Source: Paenibacillus taichungensis (lineage in GTDB: Bacteria; Bacillota; Bacilli; Paenibacillales; Paenibacillaceae). From it: 64,000 nucleotides of DNA. A model generated the notes under the pieces. That model did no database searches. It saw only the letters and a list, made by a program, of their open reading frames with translations, and was not told the DNA's origin. Positions 9,444 to 20,459 of this stretch are shown one piece after another (position 1 is the first letter of the stretch; every line of letters begins with the position of its first letter). The position numbers and the translations under genes are program-made. Where the stretch lies: positions 287,329-351,328 of the forward strand of contig NZ_JABMCC010000101.1 of the NCBI RefSeq assembly GCF_013359905.1, in the 5' to 3' direction.

Positions 9444-10787
9444 TTACACGCGTTCTGGAACGGTTAGACCTTCAGTTGCTGCAAAACGGGCAATGCCATC
9501 CAGTGCACGTTGCGCAAGTGCTTCATTCTTTTCCTTTTTGTTGCGTATTTTAGTTTCCAGCTTCGGCAGCAACCCAAAATTTGCATTCATTGGCTGGAAA
9601 TGTTTGAAATCAGCTGTTGTAATATACTGTGCCATACTGCCCAGCGTGGTCTCAACCGGCAATACCACCAGTTCCTGTCCAAGCGCTGCTTTGGCCGCAT
9701 TCATTCCCGCGATTAAACCGGATGCCGCAGATTCCACATAACCTTCTACTCCCGTCATTTGACCTGCAAAGAACAGGTTTGGACGGTCTTTGAACTGATA
9801 CGTTGGACGAAGCAGTTTGGGAGAATTGATAAATGTGTTACGGTGCATTACGCCATAACGAACGAATTCCGCATTTTCAAGTCCTGGGATCAAAGAAAAG
9901 ACCCGCTTTTGTTCTCCCCATTTCAGATGCGTCTGGAATCCGACCAGATTGTACAGCGTTCCTGCTGCATTGTCCTGTCTAAGCTGAACAACAGCATGCG
10001 GCAGTTCTCCAGTATGCGGATTGACGAGTCCTACAGGTTTCATCGGACCAAACAAAGCCGTTTGTTTGCCACGTTTCATCATGACTTCAATCGGCATACA
10101 GCCTTCGAAGTAAATTTCTTTCTCAAACTCTTTCAGTTGAGCAACTTCCGCTGTGATCAACGCTTCATAGAACACATCGAATTCCTCTTCTGTCATAGGA
10201 CAGTTCAAGTACGCCGCTTCGCCTTTATCATAACGTGAAGCCAGATATACTTTATTCATATCAATAGAATCTTTTTCGATAATTGGCGCAGCCGCATCAT
10301 AGAAGTAGAAGTATTCTTCACCCATAAGGGCTTTGATTTGCTCGGACAATGCTGGTGAAGTCAAAGGTCCCGTTGCAACTACAACGATTCCATCTTCCGG
10401 CAAAGAAGTCAGCTCTTCGTTAACAACTTCAATGAGTGGATGCTGATGAAGCGTAGATGTGATCTCGCCTGAGAATCCGTCCCGGTCTACTGCAAGTGCT
10501 CCACCCGCTGGAACGGCATGACGGTCCGCTGCACCCAAGACCAGAGAATTAAGCATTCTCATTTCTTCCTTCAAAACACCAACTGCGTTAGTCAACCCAT
10601 TGGCACGAAGCGAGTTGCTGCACACCAGTTCTGCAAATTTATCTGTATGGTGAGCCGGCGTTTTCACAACCGGTCTCATCTCGTATAGTTTTACGCGCAC
10701 ACCGCGACTTGCGATCTGCCAAGCTGCTTCTGTTCCTGCGAGCCCGGCGCCAATAACGGTTACTTGTTGTTCATTCGTCAAAATCAT
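9444..10787 (-). CDS. trmFO: Methylenetetrahydrofolate-tRNA-(uracil-54) methyltransferase TrmFO
   Basis: 447 residues. It makes 5-methyluridine at tRNA position 54 using folate and FAD. The FAD-binding GAGLAG motif is at residues 13-18. Cys56 ([10 protein letters not shown]) and Cys230 (FEGCMPIE) match the conserved cysteines of the family. It lies between topA and hslV; the xerC gene that separates trmFO from clpQ in B. subtilis is absent, leaving only 26 nt. Confidence 0.97.
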   Translation of the reverse strand: MILTNEQQVTVIGAGLAGTEAAWQIASRGVRVKLYEMRPVVKTPAHHTDKFAELVCSNSLRANGLTNAVGVLKEEMRMLNSLVLGAADRHAVPAGGALAVDRDGFSGEITSTLHQHPLIEVVNEELTSLPEDGIVVVATGPLTSPALSEQIKALMGEEYFYFYDAAAPIIEKDSIDMNKVYLASRYDKGEAAYLNCPMTEEEFDVFYEALITAEVAQLKEFEKEIYFEGCMPIEVMMKRGKQTALFGPMKPVGLVNPHTGELPHAVVQLRQDNAAGTLYNLVGFQTHLKWGEQKRVFSLIPGLENAEFVRYGVMHRNTFINSPKLLRPTYQFKDRPNLFFAGQMTGVEGYVESAASGLIAGMNAAKAALGQELVVLPVETTLGSMAQYITTADFKHFQPMNANFGLLPKLETKIRNKKEKNEALAQRALDGIARFAATEGLTVPERV

Positions 10788-10810
10788 TTACCCCCATTAA
10801 GCTAATCCGC

Positions 10811-12901
10811 TCATTCTTCTTCCGGTTCCTCTACCGGTTCTTGATGATCACACGAAGTACACTGTAATCGTGTTCCCTGTTTGTTCCGTTTCTCAATCAT
10901 TAGTGATCCGCAACTTGGACATGGTTTCGCTGACGGTCTATCCCATGATACAAAATCACATTCAGGATACTTGTCGCAACCATAGAAAATACGTCCCTTT
11001 TTACTGCGGCGCTCAACAACATGCCCTTCTTTACATTTCGGACAAGTCACACCTATATCCTTGATGATCGGTTTGGTATTCCGGCAATCCGGAAACCCGG
11101 AACATGCGAGAAACTTGCCGAAACGACCTAGCTTATAAACGAGCGGTTTGCCGCACTTCTCACATATTTCATCCGATACTTCATCTTCAATCTCGATTTC
11201 TTTCATTTCTTCTTCTGCAAACTCAAGCCGCTTCTCAAAAGATTCGTAGAATTCTGCGAGTACTTTGACCCAATCCTCCGACCCTTCCTCCACATGGTCA
11301 AGATCACCTTCCATGTTTGCGGTGAACTCCACATTCAGGATCTCCGGGAAAAACTCCTCCATCTGTTCGATGACCAGTTCGCCCAGTTCCGTTGGCATGA
11401 ATTTCTTCTCTTCAATGGCAACATATCCGCGCTTCTGAATGGTCTCCAGCGTTGGCGCATATGTACTCGGACGCCCTATACCCAGTTCCTCAAGCGTTTT
11501 AACTAACCTTGCTTCCGTATAACGTGGTGGCGGCTGTGTAAAGTGCTGTTTCGGCTCAATCTCCCGATTCTCCAGCACATCTCCATTTTTCAGCGGAGGC
11601 AGAAGACGATCTTCTTCCGTTGTACCGTCATCATTACCTTCTACATATACCTTCATGAATCCCTGGAAACGAACCTTTGAACCCGCTGCACGGAAAATTG
11701 TATCTCCTGCAGCAATGTCAACGGAGAGTGTATCCAGAACGGCAGATGACATCTGGCTCGCTATAAAACGTTCCCAAACCAGTTTGTACAACCGGAATTG
11801 ATCACGACTCATAAACGATTTAATGGAATCCGGATCACGCAAAATCGACGTTGGACGGATCGCTTCATGCGCGTCTTGAGCATTGGCTGCTTTTTTGGAA
11901 TAGTTTCTAGGCGTCTCCGGTGCAAATGGCTCACCGTACTTGCCAATAATATATTCCTTGGCTTCTTCCTGAGCCGATGCTGCAATTCGAGTAGAGTCTG
12001 TACGCATATACGTAATGAGACCGACTGTGCCTTCTTTTCCGAGGTCTACACCTTCATACAGCTGTTGTGCGACAGACATCGTCTTGGAAGCTCTGAAATT
12101 CAATTTACGAGCGGCTTCCTGCTGCAAGGAACTTGTTGTAAAAGGAGCAGAAGGGTTACGGCTACGTTCCTTCTCTTTAACTTCTTTGACTGTAAAAGAA
12201 GCGCCTTCGATCTGTTTTAAAATGGCCTGTACTTCTGCCTCACTGCCAAGTTCGGTTTTGGTACCGTTCAACTGATGGAACTTGGCTTCAAACGGATTTC
12301 CGTCCGCTGTCAGTTTGGCAGTAATGCTCCAGTACTCTTCCGGTTCAAAATCATTAATTTCATTTTCACGATCCAAAATGATTTTGACGGCCACGGACTG
12401 AACGCGGCCAGCGGACAATCCTTTTTTGACTTTCTTCCATAATAACGGACTAATTTTATATCCTACAAGCCTATCCAGAATACGTCTGGCCTGCTGCGCG
12501 TTAACCAGATCCATATTGATCTTACGCGGCGTTTTGAACGCATCTTTGACAGCCTGTTTCGTAATTTCATTAAATACCACTCGGCAATCCGCAGTTTCAT
12601 CCAGTTCAAGTGCATGGGCCAAATGCCAAGCAATAGCCTCACCTTCGCGATCCGGGTCAGCTGCGAGATACACTTTTTTCACTTTCTTTCGTGCATCCTT
12701 CAGTTCTTTCAAAATTGAACCTTTGCCGCGGATCGTAATATATTTCGGATTAAAATCATTCTCCACCTCAACGCCGATCTGACTCTTTGGCAAATCGCGT
12801 ACATGTCCCATCGAAGCTTTTACGATGAACTTGCTGCCTAAATATTTGCCGATCGTCTTCGCCTTTGAGGGCGACTCCACGATTACGAGTGCATCCGCCA
12901 T
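10811..12901 (-). CDS. topA: DNA topoisomerase I
   Basis: 696 residues, a type IA enzyme that relaxes negative supercoils. The Toprim metal site DPDREGE is at residues 82-88 and the catalytic Tyr298 lies in [11 protein letters not shown]. Three C-terminal zinc-ribbon-like units (CEKCGK, CPKCKE and CPSCGS with paired Cys) follow from residue 590. A second methyl-type regulator is not visible. It lies 23 nt upstream of trmFO in the same direction. Confidence 0.97.
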   Translation of the reverse strand: MADALVIVESPSKAKTIGKYLGSKFIVKASMGHVRDLPKSQIGVEVENDFNPKYITIRGKGSILKELKDARKKVKKVYLAADPDREGEAIAWHLAHALELDETADCRVVFNEITKQAVKDAFKTPRKINMDLVNAQQARRILDRLVGYKISPLLWKKVKKGLSAGRVQSVAVKIILDRENEINDFEPEEYWSITAKLTADGNPFEAKFHQLNGTKTELGSEAEVQAILKQIEGASFTVKEVKEKERSRNPSAPFTTSSLQQEAARKLNFRASKTMSVAQQLYEGVDLGKEGTVGLITYMRTDSTRIAASAQEEAKEYIIGKYGEPFAPETPRNYSKKAANAQDAHEAIRPTSILRDPDSIKSFMSRDQFRLYKLVWERFIASQMSSAVLDTLSVDIAAGDTIFRAAGSKVRFQGFMKVYVEGNDDGTTEEDRLLPPLKNGDVLENREIEPKQHFTQPPPRYTEARLVKTLEELGIGRPSTYAPTLETIQKRGYVAIEEKKFMPTELGELVIEQMEEFFPEILNVEFTANMEGDLDHVEEGSEDWVKVLAEFYESFEKRLEFAEEEMKEIEIEDEVSDEICEKCGKPLVYKLGRFGKFLACSGFPDCRNTKPIIKDIGVTCPKCKEGHVVERRSKKGRIFYGCDKYPECDFVSWDRPSAKPCPSCGSLMIEKRNKQGTRLQCTSCDHQEPVEEPEEE

Positions 12902-13021
12902 AGGTTCATCCTCCTCTCAGTCATGAAACTGCTGCTTGTTTTTATAATTCATACTTCATTAGCAGCAGGACTAACTTCCGCTAATAATCTATTTTCACAT
13001 GCTGCCTTGATCGCAGCATCG

Positions 13022-14152
13022 TCATACCCTTGCGTATTTGGTTCCAGGTAATTGGCTAATCTGCTTTTTTATGATTAAAGATAACAGAACTGAATGCAAA
13101 TGTCCAAAATCCCAGTTGAGCTGTTCCACAAGTTGATCCAGTGATTGCTCTTCCTGCTCTAGCAGATAAATAACACGTTGTTCATCTGAAGATAGTTTCA
13201 CGCCTGGGAAAATTCCTTCATTAGAAGTTTCACTGCTTTCAGCCGAACGTCCTCTATTGTAAGGAAGTTGTTCGGCATTTGGCAAGTCCAATCGAAACTC
13301 TTCCAATAAATCTGTGGCGCAGGTCACCAATTTTGCCCCCTGACGAATCAGATTGTGCGAGCCTCGGCTTTTGGGAGAAGTAATGGGACCTGGGACTGCA
13401 AACACGTCTCTTCCCGCTTCGAGCGCAGCATCAGCTGTAATGAGTGATCCGCTTCGGATATCAGCCTCTACAACTAGCGTACCGAGGGTTAACCCTGCAA
13501 TGATCCGATTACGTTCCGGGAATAATCCCTGACGTGCACGTGTACCCGGAGGATATTCTGACAAAAGCAGCCCTGTTTCGGCAATTCGTTCGGCAAGACT
13601 TGTATTTTCCGGTGGATAGATGTTATCAATTCCTGTCCCAAATACCGCAATAGTTTTGCCGTTTGCACGAAGAGTCGCATCGTGGCACACACTATCTATT
13701 CCTCTGGCAAGCCCGCTTACAATAGTCAGCCCTGCCTGGCATAGTTGCTCTGCCAGCTTCTCACCAATTTTACGTCCATATACCGTAGGCATACGTGTTC
13801 CTACCATCGCAATGGATTGAGCGTGCAACAGATTCAGATCTCCGCGACCATACATCACCCAGGGTGGCTGAACGGTTTCCTTCATTAATATAGGGTAATT
13901 ATGATCCAAATAGGTAACGACTTCAATGCCCTGTTTATAAACACTCTCTTGTCTCTGCTCAATCCAGTCGATATTGAATTGCTTGGTTAGACGCACAGCC
14001 TGATCCTTGCGTAAACCCGCGGCAATCCAATCCCCTTCTTTATAATCCAGAAAATCCGTCAGTTGATGTTGTCCTGATAGCAGTTTGGAGATAGTTTTCT
14101 TACCAATACCATCCGTTTCATGCAGTCCAATCAAAATCCATCTTTCTTCCAT
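13022..14152 (-). CDS. dprA: DNA-processing protein DprA (Smf)
   Basis: 376 residues. DprA loads RecA on incoming single-stranded DNA during transformation. The central Rossmann-like region contains MVGTRMPTVYG, GLARGIDSVCH and FGTGIDNIYP, the family signature, and the C terminus carries a winged-helix domain. ATG 14152 (MEERWILIG) is chosen because GGGAGG lies 9 nt upstream; an ATG at 14287 would add 45 unrelated residues across the sucD terminator. The order sucD-dprA-topA is ancestral. Confidence 0.93.
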   Translation of the reverse strand: MEERWILIGLHETDGIGKKTISKLLSGQHQLTDFLDYKEGDWIAAGLRKDQAVRLTKQFNIDWIEQRQESVYKQGIEVVTYLDHNYPILMKETVQPPWVMYGRGDLNLLHAQSIAMVGTRMPTVYGRKIGEKLAEQLCQAGLTIVSGLARGIDSVCHDATLRANGKTIAVFGTGIDNIYPPENTSLAERIAETGLLLSEYPPGTRARQGLFPERNRIIAGLTLGTLVVEADIRSGSLITADAALEAGRDVFAVPGPITSPKSRGSHNLIRQGAKLVTCATDLLEEFRLDLPNAEQLPYNRGRSAESSETSNEGIFPGVKLSSDEQRVIYLLEQEEQSLDQLVEQLNWDFGHLHSVLLSLIIKKQISQLPGTKYARV

Positions 14153-14281
14153 AATTAGAAACCTCCCATAACGGGAAGAAAATCTTCCCTCATATTGTGT
14201 GATAAGTGGCAACGGATCGCAAGCGTTTACCAATACAGGCAGACAACAGCTCCCTTTTACATCCTGTAAAAAAACGCAAAA

Positions 14282-14320
14282 AAGCAACCCTTCGCCCTGT
14301 TCAGGACAAAAGGTTGCTTA
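14282..14320 (-). terminator. Terminator of sucCD
   Basis: On the minus strand AAGCAACC pairs with GGGTTGCTT around a 20-nt loop and a T6 run follows. It lies just after the sucD stop. Confidence 0.8.
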
Positions 14321-14401
14321 CCTTTTCCGCATTTCAATAGTCGGCTCACCAGAAAAATAAATTTCCTGCTGCACCGTTTCTTCTATTATAACGGAAAAGA
14401 A

Positions 14402-15331
14402 TTAATGTGTCGTGCACAAATTCAGAATTCCACGTTCTTCAAGTACGCTCACAAGAGTCGAGCCCATTTCAGCTGGCGTCGGAGCAACTTTGATTCCGCA
14501 AGATTCCAGTTTCGCAATTTTTTCTTTGGCTGTACCTTTACCACCAGAGATAATAGCACCGGCATGACCCATGCGTTTGCCTGGAGGCGCCGTAACACCA
14601 CCGATAAATCCAACCACCGGTTTGGTCATGTTTTCGCGTACCCACTCTGCAGCATCTTCTTCAGCCGTACCACCGATTTCACCAATCATGATTACAGCAT
14701 GTGTCTGTGGGTCTTCATTGAACCGTTTCAGGATATCAATGAACTCAGAACCTTTAACCGGGTCTCCCCCGATTCCCACAGCAGAAGATTGTCCAATTCC
14801 ACGCGCAGACAATTGATGAACTGCTTCATACGTGAGTGTTCCACTACGGGAGACCACGCCAACGTGGCCAGGCATATGAATATAACCCGGCATGATGCCA
14901 ATTTTGCATTCCCCTGGTGTAATAACGCCCGGACAGTTTGGTCCGATCAGAACGGTATCTTTGCCTTCCATGAAACGGTCAACCTTGACCATATCAAGTA
15001 CCGGGATACCTTCTGTAATACAGATCACGAGATCCAGCTCTGCGTCAACGGCTTCCATGATGGAATCCGCTGCAAATGCCGGAGGAACGTAGATGACGCT
15101 CGCTGTTGCGCCAGTAGCTTCCTTCGCTTCCTGTACTGTATTAAACACCGGCAGACTAACTACTTTGCCATCTTCCAGCGTAATATCAACATTGGTTCCG
15201 CCTTTACCCGGTGTAACGCCGCCTACCATCTGGGTTCCGTAGTCCAATGCGCCCTTCGTGTGGAACATTCCCGTTGAACCCGTAATGCCTTGCGTAATGA
15301 CTTTTGTATTTTTATCAATCAAAATACTCAC
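14402..15331 (-). CDS. sucD: Succinate-CoA ligase (ADP-forming) subunit alpha
   Basis: 309 residues. With SucC it converts succinyl-CoA to succinate with substrate-level phosphorylation in the TCA cycle. The CoA-binding Rossmann part begins [13 protein letters not shown]. The phosphohistidine is His256 in [13 protein letters not shown]. It follows sucC by 79 nt in one transcript that ends at the hairpin 14282-14320. Confidence 0.97.
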   Translation of the reverse strand: MSILIDKNTKVITQGITGSTGMFHTKGALDYGTQMVGGVTPGKGGTNVDITLEDGKVVSLPVFNTVQEAKEATGATASVIYVPPAFAADSIMEAVDAELDLVICITEGIPVLDMVKVDRFMEGKDTVLIGPNCPGVITPGECKIGIMPGYIHMPGHVGVVSRSGTLTYEAVHQLSARGIGQSSAVGIGGDPVKGSEFIDILKRFNEDPQTHAVIMIGEIGGTAEEDAAEWVRENMTKPVVGFIGGVTAPPGKRMGHAGAIISGGKGTAKEKIAKLESCGIKVAPTPAEMGSTLVSVLEERGILNLCTTH

Positions 15332-15410
15332 GTTGCTTCACATCCTTACGGTTATTTTTCAAGTGCCGGACAGCTCCGGAACTAAGGCAGCAATTTGCCC
15401 AGGAATGAAC

Positions 15411-16571
15411 TTATTTTACGAGGGCAACAATTTTCTGTGCACCATCGGCCATGGAATCAGCAGGAACGATATTCAGGCCGGATTCACCCAAAATACGTTT
15501 ACCAAGCTCCACGTTAGTTCCTTCAAGACGAACAACCAGCGGTTTAGTCAGGCCAAGCTGCTTCGCGGCTTCAACAACACCATTGGCAATGACATCACAA
15601 CGCATAATGCCGCCAAAAATGTTAACGAAGATACCCGCCACTTTGGCGTCAGACAAAATGATTTTGAAAGCTTCGGTCACTTTCTCTGTTGTCGCACCGC
15701 CCCCAACATCGAGGAAGTTGGCCGGGTCGCCGCCATAGTATTTGATGATATCCATCGTCGCCATCGCAAGTCCCGCGCCATTGACCATACAGCCGATGTT
15801 GCCATCAAGTGCTATGTAGCTCAGGTCGTATTTGGAAGCTTCGATTTCTTTTTCGTCTTCTTCATCCAGATCACGAAGTTCCAAAATGTCTTTGTGACGG
15901 AACAAGGCGTTGGAATCAAAATTCAATTTTGCATCCAGCGCGATAACGTTTCCATCTCCGGTAACAACGAGTGGATTGATCTCAGCAATGGAGCAATCTT
16001 TTTCGACAAATGCTTTGTACAACGCAAGCATAAACTTAACCGCTTTGTTCACCAACTCATTCGGAATACGAATGCTGTACGCCAGTTTACGCGCCTGGAA
16101 CACTTGCAATCCAATTGCAGGGTCAATAATTTCTTTGAAAATTTTCTCAGGTGTAGCTTCAGCTACTTCTTCGATCTCTGTACCGCCTTCTTCGGAAGCC
16201 ATCATTACGACGCGGCCAGTGGCACGGTCCACAACAACACCCACATAATACTCTTTGCGGATATCGCATCCCTCTTCAATCAGAAGACGCTTCACTTCTT
16301 TACCTTCAGGTCCAGTCTGGTGTGTTACCAATACTTTTCCCAAAATTTCGGATGCGTAAGCACGAACTTCGTCGATACTTTTCGCTACTTTCACGCCGCC
16401 GGCTTTCCCCCGGCCACCTGCATGAATTTGCGCTTTGACTACAGTCACCGGACTGCCCAGTGCCTCTGCGGCCGCAACCGCTTCATCGACTGTATAAGCA
16501 ACCTTTCCGTTTGGAACGGTGACTCCATACTGTTTCAGTACTTCTTTTCCTTGATATTCATGGATATTCAT
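15411..16571 (-). CDS. sucC: Succinate-CoA ligase (ADP-forming) subunit beta
   Basis: 386 residues with an N-terminal ATP-grasp domain ([33 protein letters not shown]) and a C-terminal ligase domain ([13 protein letters not shown]). It binds ADP and the magnesium ion. AGGAGG precedes ATG 16571. In B. subtilis ylqH lies immediately upstream; here the two genes are separated by about 6 kb of inserted genes. Confidence 0.97.
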   Translation of the reverse strand: MNIHEYQGKEVLKQYGVTVPNGKVAYTVDEAVAAAEALGSPVTVVKAQIHAGGRGKAGGVKVAKSIDEVRAYASEILGKVLVTHQTGPEGKEVKRLLIEEGCDIRKEYYVGVVVDRATGRVVMMASEEGGTEIEEVAEATPEKIFKEIIDPAIGLQVFQARKLAYSIRIPNELVNKAVKFMLALYKAFVEKDCSIAEINPLVVTGDGNVIALDAKLNFDSNALFRHKDILELRDLDEEDEKEIEASKYDLSYIALDGNIGCMVNGAGLAMATMDIIKYYGGDPANFLDVGGGATTEKVTEAFKIILSDAKVAGIFVNIFGGIMRCDVIANGVVEAAKQLGLTKPLVVRLEGTNVELGKRILGESGLNIVPADSMADGAQKIVALVK

Positions 16572-16676
16572 TCTCGAATCCTCCTATCAACATGACTGCA
16601 ACAAGGCGGGTTGGTAGACTAACAAAAGACAAATGTTGACTATTTTCACTTAAACCCAATTCATTGTAACATGTTT

Positions 16677-16692
16677 TTAAAACGCTTTCCTT
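16677..16692. promoter_or_regulatory. Possible cre-like site upstream of sucC
   Basis: On the minus strand GGAAAGCGTTTTAA resembles the CcpA cre core AAnCGnTTnnA, about 110 nt upstream of sucC. Carbon control of sucCD would be plausible, but the match is partial. Confidence 0.25.
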
Positions 16693-16766
16693 AAAAAAGT
16701 AATGGTTAATAGACAGTATTTTGATATGGGTATGATCCCATATTGTGAATGCTTGGATATTAATGG

Positions 16767-16795
16767 AAAAAACCTCAGCTAATAAGCCAAGGTTT
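16767..16795 (-). terminator. Terminator of the ohrR-like gene
   Basis: On the minus strand AACCTTGGCT pairs with AGCTGAGGTT (two G-U pairs) around TATT, followed by TTTT. It lies 26 nt after the stop of the gene at 16821. Confidence 0.65.
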
Positions 16796-16820
16796 CTTAA
16801 TAGTAATACGATGTTACATT

Positions 16821-17276
16821 TTATTTTTTGGCTTCTTTGGTGTTGGTTTGATGTACTTTCTCCAGCAGTCCCTTGAACTGTCCCAGTAAAGATTCGAACT
16901 CAGTACTGTTCAGACATGCATCTTCCTGGATCGCTTCAGGTATAGACAAGGCTTTATGGCGAAGTTCCCGCCCAGCGTCTGTAAGTGTAATCAATACTTT
17001 CCGTTCGTCCTGAGCTGAACGTTCGCGATGAATAAGTCCTGCTGACTGCAAACGTTTCAGAAGAGGCGTCAAAGTGCCTGAATCGAGGTAAAGTGCCTCT
17101 CCGATTTCCTTAACCGTACATTCTTCACGTTCCCACAATACCATCAAGACCAGATATTGAGAGTAGGTTACCCCAAGCACCTCAAGATAGGGTTGGTACA
17201 TCTTCGTAATTTCACGTGAACAAGCGTATATGGCAAAGCATAATTGGTTATCCAGCTTCAAACTTTCATTCTGCAT
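16821..17276 (-). CDS. ohrR: MarR-family peroxide sensor, OhrR-type
   Basis: 151 residues. The N terminus LDNQLCFAIYACSRE places a Cys at residue 13, where OhrR senses organic hydroperoxides. LGVTYSQYLVLMVLWE, the LYLDSGTLTPLLKRL recognition helix and the DERKVLITLT wing closely follow B. subtilis OhrR. OhrR represses the peroxide reductase gene ohrA, but no ohr gene is present next to it. A MarR protein of another specificity is possible. Confidence 0.85.
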   Translation of the reverse strand: MQNESLKLDNQLCFAIYACSREITKMYQPYLEVLGVTYSQYLVLMVLWEREECTVKEIGEALYLDSGTLTPLLKRLQSAGLIHRERSAQDERKVLITLTDAGRELRHKALSIPEAIQEDACLNSTEFESLLGQFKGLLEKVHQTNTKEAKK

Positions 17277-17347
17277 AGATCTGTCCCACCTACCTATTGT
17301 GCATTCTATATTCCTTAATAATAGAGGCTTACAACTGTTATAATCGC

Positions 17348-17366
17348 TAGAATTTGCGAATTATTA
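17348..17366. promoter_or_regulatory. Candidate autoregulatory operator of the ohrR-like gene
   Basis: AATTTGCGAATT is an imperfect inverted repeat flanked by TA, 72 nt upstream of ATG 17276. A second AT-rich half-site, TAAATTTAATTGTA (17452-17465), matches one half of the known OhrR operator. Both are candidates only. Confidence 0.3.
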
Positions 17367-17686
17367 GGAGCCCCTCATCTATCTTATCATAAATTATAAA
17401 AAAAACAGAATAATTGAGCACAAATGATTTTACTTTTCTATTTAATAGTGATAAATTTAATTGTATAAAATATAATTTGGAGCATATACGATCGAAATCA
17501 TATGACAACGTAATAAAAAGAACTCTTTATATGTTAAAACAGCAACCAGCATCTACATCCTTTTTCACAACAGCGCGACATTGATTCAGAACTGAACATT
17601 CTATACTTCTGCGAGAAACTACATGAGGAAACTGTAAACAATTCAGGAGTCAGGGATACATATACAGCAGCTATGACGATGACGGG
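17367..17686. other. Intergenic region between ohrR-like gene and comM
   Basis: AT-rich, no gene seen. It carries the OhrR half-site described above and leads into the comM promoter. Confidence 0.5.
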
Positions 17687-17715
17687 TTGACGCCCTGATT
17701 TCTTTTATATAAAAT
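17687..17715 (+). promoter_or_regulatory. Putative sigma-A promoter of comM
   Basis: TTGACG, 17-nt spacer, TAAAAT, located 87 nt upstream of comM. Confidence 0.5.
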
Positions 17716-17801
17716 GCTTGTTAGAAGCTGAGGAAGCACCTTAATTCGTAGACTGGCCTGTATTATGCGCGCCAAGGACGAAGTGAGGTGTTTCTTTTAT
17801 T

Positions 17802-19406
17802 ATGTACGGAAAACTGCATAGTGCTTGTTTATATGGAATTGACGGCGTTTTAATTGAAGTGGAAACAGATCTATCGAATGGTTTACCCCAGACTTCAATT
17901 ATTGGATTACCGGATTCAGCTATTCGTGAAGCGGTTGAACGCGTCCGTGCCGCTATAAAAAACTGTGGCTATCAGTATCCGTTGCAACGGATTACGATAA
18001 ATCTGGCCCCTGCTGATCTGCGCAAGGAAGGATCTTCTTTCGATCTCGCCATCGCTATTGGTTTACTTACAACAAGTGGTCAGCTGATTCTTCCAGTAGA
18101 TGAACGGACATTGGTGGTAGGTGAGCTGGCATTGGACGGTTCAGTGAGATCTGTGCCTGGTATCTTGTCTATGGTAGATTTGGCAAAGCGGCAAGGCTTT
18201 ACCTCCATTCTTCTGCCCGCCGACAATCTGGAAGAGGCTTCGTTGATTCGGGGTATTCAGGTATATGGTATTCGTCATTTGCAAGATATCGTTCCTGAAC
18301 AGGAAACGAATTCAAAGCTCAGGGAAGGAATGATGCAGAATACGGGGCCTGTTGTTTTAAAAAATTACGCCCATCTCTCTGCTCTGAATTCCAATGTCGG
18401 TGATATGGAGCGCCATGAGGGCCCAATGCGATCTCCTTCGTTGGACGATGATTATAGTGATGTTCTGGGACAGCATCACGTAAAGCGTGCACTCATGATT
18501 GCCGCAGCTGGTATGCACAATATTTTGCTGGTCGGACCTCCGGGCACAGGGAAAACCATGTTAATTAAACGGCTACCTACGATTCTCCCACCATTGTCCG
18601 AAGACGAAGCGCTGGAAGTAACCAAAGTGCTAAGTGCCGCAGGCAAGCTTAAAGATACTTCAAATGGTCTCATCGCAGACAGACCCTTTCGCTCTCCACA
18701 CCATACAATCTCCACATCAGGTCTCATTGGAGGCGGCGGCATCCCCAAACCTGGCGAAGTAAGTCTTGCTCACCGTGGGATATTGTTTCTGGATGAGCTA
18801 CCAGAGTTTCAGCGGCAAGTCCTAGAAGTGTTGAGACAACCATTGGAGGATCGCAAAGTCACCATTAGCCGTGCGAGAGCCGCGTTCACATTTCCAGCAC
18901 AATTTATGCTCGCCTGTTCTATGAATCCCTGTCCTTGCGGATATCTCTCTGCTCAATCGGAGGATCAACGCTGTATATGCAGTCCTGCCCGTGTTGCCGC
19001 CTACCGTGCCAAAATCTCGGGTCCGCTGCTAGATCGCATCGACCTTCAGGTCGAAGTTCCTCCCCCTAGCGAGTGGCGCAAGGCTGGCGCTTCTCCTTCA
19101 TCTGTGGAAATGCAGGCCAAAGTCATTCATGCTCATCATATTCAGGCCGCACGATATGCTAATAGTTCAGTTCGCTGGAATAGCCAGCTCTCAGGAACCC
19201 TTCTGCGTCGAACAATCCGCCTGCCTGAAGAAGCAGACCAACTGCTCCAGCAGACACTGCAAGTACTGAACCTGAGCATGCGTGCACATGATCGAATTAT
19301 TAAGATGGCCCAGACGATCGCAGACTTGGATCATGAAGGCGTCATTTTGACAGCTCATGTGGCTGAAGCGATACAGTATCGGCAGTTGGATTTGAATTTA
19401 TTTTGA
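17802..19406 (+). CDS. comM: ComM/YifB-family Mg-chelatase-like AAA+ ATPase
   Basis: 534 residues. An N-terminal Lon-like fold (residues 1-170) is followed by a Mg-chelatase-type AAA+ module with Walker A GPPGTGKT at 245-252, GILFLDELPEF and the C-terminal Mg_chelatase_C region. In Haemophilus ComM is a helicase that drives branch migration during transformation. It stands alone on the plus strand between minus-strand genes. dprA nearby shares a role in transformation. Confidence 0.93.
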   Translation: MYGKLHSACLYGIDGVLIEVETDLSNGLPQTSIIGLPDSAIREAVERVRAAIKNCGYQYPLQRITINLAPADLRKEGSSFDLAIAIGLLTTSGQLILPVDERTLVVGELALDGSVRSVPGILSMVDLAKRQGFTSILLPADNLEEASLIRGIQVYGIRHLQDIVPEQETNSKLREGMMQNTGPVVLKNYAHLSALNSNVGDMERHEGPMRSPSLDDDYSDVLGQHHVKRALMIAAAGMHNILLVGPPGTGKTMLIKRLPTILPPLSEDEALEVTKVLSAAGKLKDTSNGLIADRPFRSPHHTISTSGLIGGGGIPKPGEVSLAHRGILFLDELPEFQRQVLEVLRQPLEDRKVTISRARAAFTFPAQFMLACSMNPCPCGYLSAQSEDQRCICSPARVAAYRAKISGPLLDRIDLQVEVPPPSEWRKAGASPSSVEMQAKVIHAHHIQAARYANSSVRWNSQLSGTLLRRTIRLPEEADQLLQQTLQVLNLSMRAHDRIIKMAQTIADLDHEGVILTAHVAEAIQYRQLDLNLF

Positions 19407-19543
19407 GCGAGGGTCATCAAGGAAATAAGGCTATAAGGGCTATAAGGTGAAATACGTGCCTTCGCCATTTACCTTCATGAAAGGTTCAATCGAGATATTT
19501 ATAGATTTCAAATTTATGGCTAAATAGTTTTACAAATCAAACA

Positions 19544-19592
19544 CCCCTGCATATATATCCTCTTTATAAGAGAAGAGACATACGTGCAGGGG
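19544..19592. terminator. Possible bidirectional terminator between comM and the nitroreductase
   Basis: CCCCTGCA pairs with TGCAGGGG around an inner CTCTT/AAGAG hairpin. No long T run follows in either direction, so the role is uncertain. Confidence 0.4.
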
Positions 19593-19639
19593 CTTTGCAT
19601 AGAGCATTACGTTCGAATGAATAGCGAACAAGATATCAA

Positions 19640-20191
19640 TTATTCAAATATAGTCAGCTTGTCTTTGGCTGGTGTACGTTCTTTGGCAGAAGGAATAACC
19701 TCTGGATACCCCATGTAAACCATGCCTATAATTTTTTCCCCAGCCTGAATCCCAAGTGTCTTACGGAATTTGGGTCCATAGAGGAAAGGCTTGGTTACCC
19801 AGAACGTTCCAACGTCTTCACTCCATGCCGCGAGTAGGAAGTTTTGCACCAATGCACTTACTGCTGCAAAATCTTCATCCCAGATATTCTGGCGTGGATC
19901 TTCTTCCATAACGACAAGCATGACGGCAGGGATCTGCTTGATATTGGCAGAGAACTTGTTATCCTCTCCCATCTCTGCATCAATAGCGTCTGCCAGCTTG
20001 TTCAGTCCATTTCCGCTAAACAATAAAAACCGCCACGGCTCACGCAATTTATGATTGGGTGCCCATACGGCTGTGTCCAACAAATCAATAATCTGCTGTG
20101 TGGGAACAGCTTCTTTTTTAAACTTTTTGACTGTACGACGATTTTGAATGGCTTCTCTTACGGCGTTACCCGTTTGGGTAGATTTACTCAT
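19640..20191 (-). CDS. Nitroreductase-family protein
   Basis: 183 residues. The N terminus AIQNRRTVKKFKKEAVP is the FMN-binding signature of the nitroreductase fold, followed by AVWAPNHKLREPWRF, and the C-terminal EKIIGMVYMGYPE segment is typical. Such enzymes reduce nitro compounds or flavins with NAD(P)H; the substrate cannot be predicted. ATG 20191 has GGGAGG 7 nt upstream, while the ATG at 20197 is almost on it. It stands alone. Confidence 0.87.
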   Translation of the reverse strand: MSKSTQTGNAVREAIQNRRTVKKFKKEAVPTQQIIDLLDTAVWAPNHKLREPWRFLLFSGNGLNKLADAIDAEMGEDNKFSANIKQIPAVMLVVMEEDPRQNIWDEDFAAVSALVQNFLLAAWSEDVGTFWVTKPFLYGPKFRKTLGIQAGEKIIGMVYMGYPEVIPSAKERTPAKDKLTIFE

Positions 20192-20380
20192 GACCATGCC
20201 TCCCAGATTATAAAAAATTATCCGTGACCGCAGTTCGAGCCTGCGATGTGAATCGACTCATTTATGAAAAATCAAACGGTGCAGCAAAACTGGATTACCC
20301 TCTTGATTATACACTGATCTGTTCATTGGATTCAAAGGAATGCGATTAACATTATTTCGTTCTGATTATTTCGGATGCAA

Positions 20381-20436
20381 AAAGGCGACTTCGACTCTTC
20401 CCCCGCGGAGGGATTCTTAGAGTCAACGTCGCCTTT
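20381..20436. terminator. Terminator of the secreted repeat protein
   Basis: AAAGGCGAC and GACTC pair with GAGTC and GTCGCCTTT. On the minus strand TTTTTGC follows, so it ends the transcript from 20460-21680. Confidence 0.75.
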
Positions 20437-20459
20437 CTTCATTATAAATAGCTATTTAA

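Noticed and set aside
12999..13019. Inverted repeat ATGCTGC/GCAGCAT between dprA and topA, considered as a terminator
   Set aside because: There is no following T run on the minus strand and the genes are probably co-transcribed.
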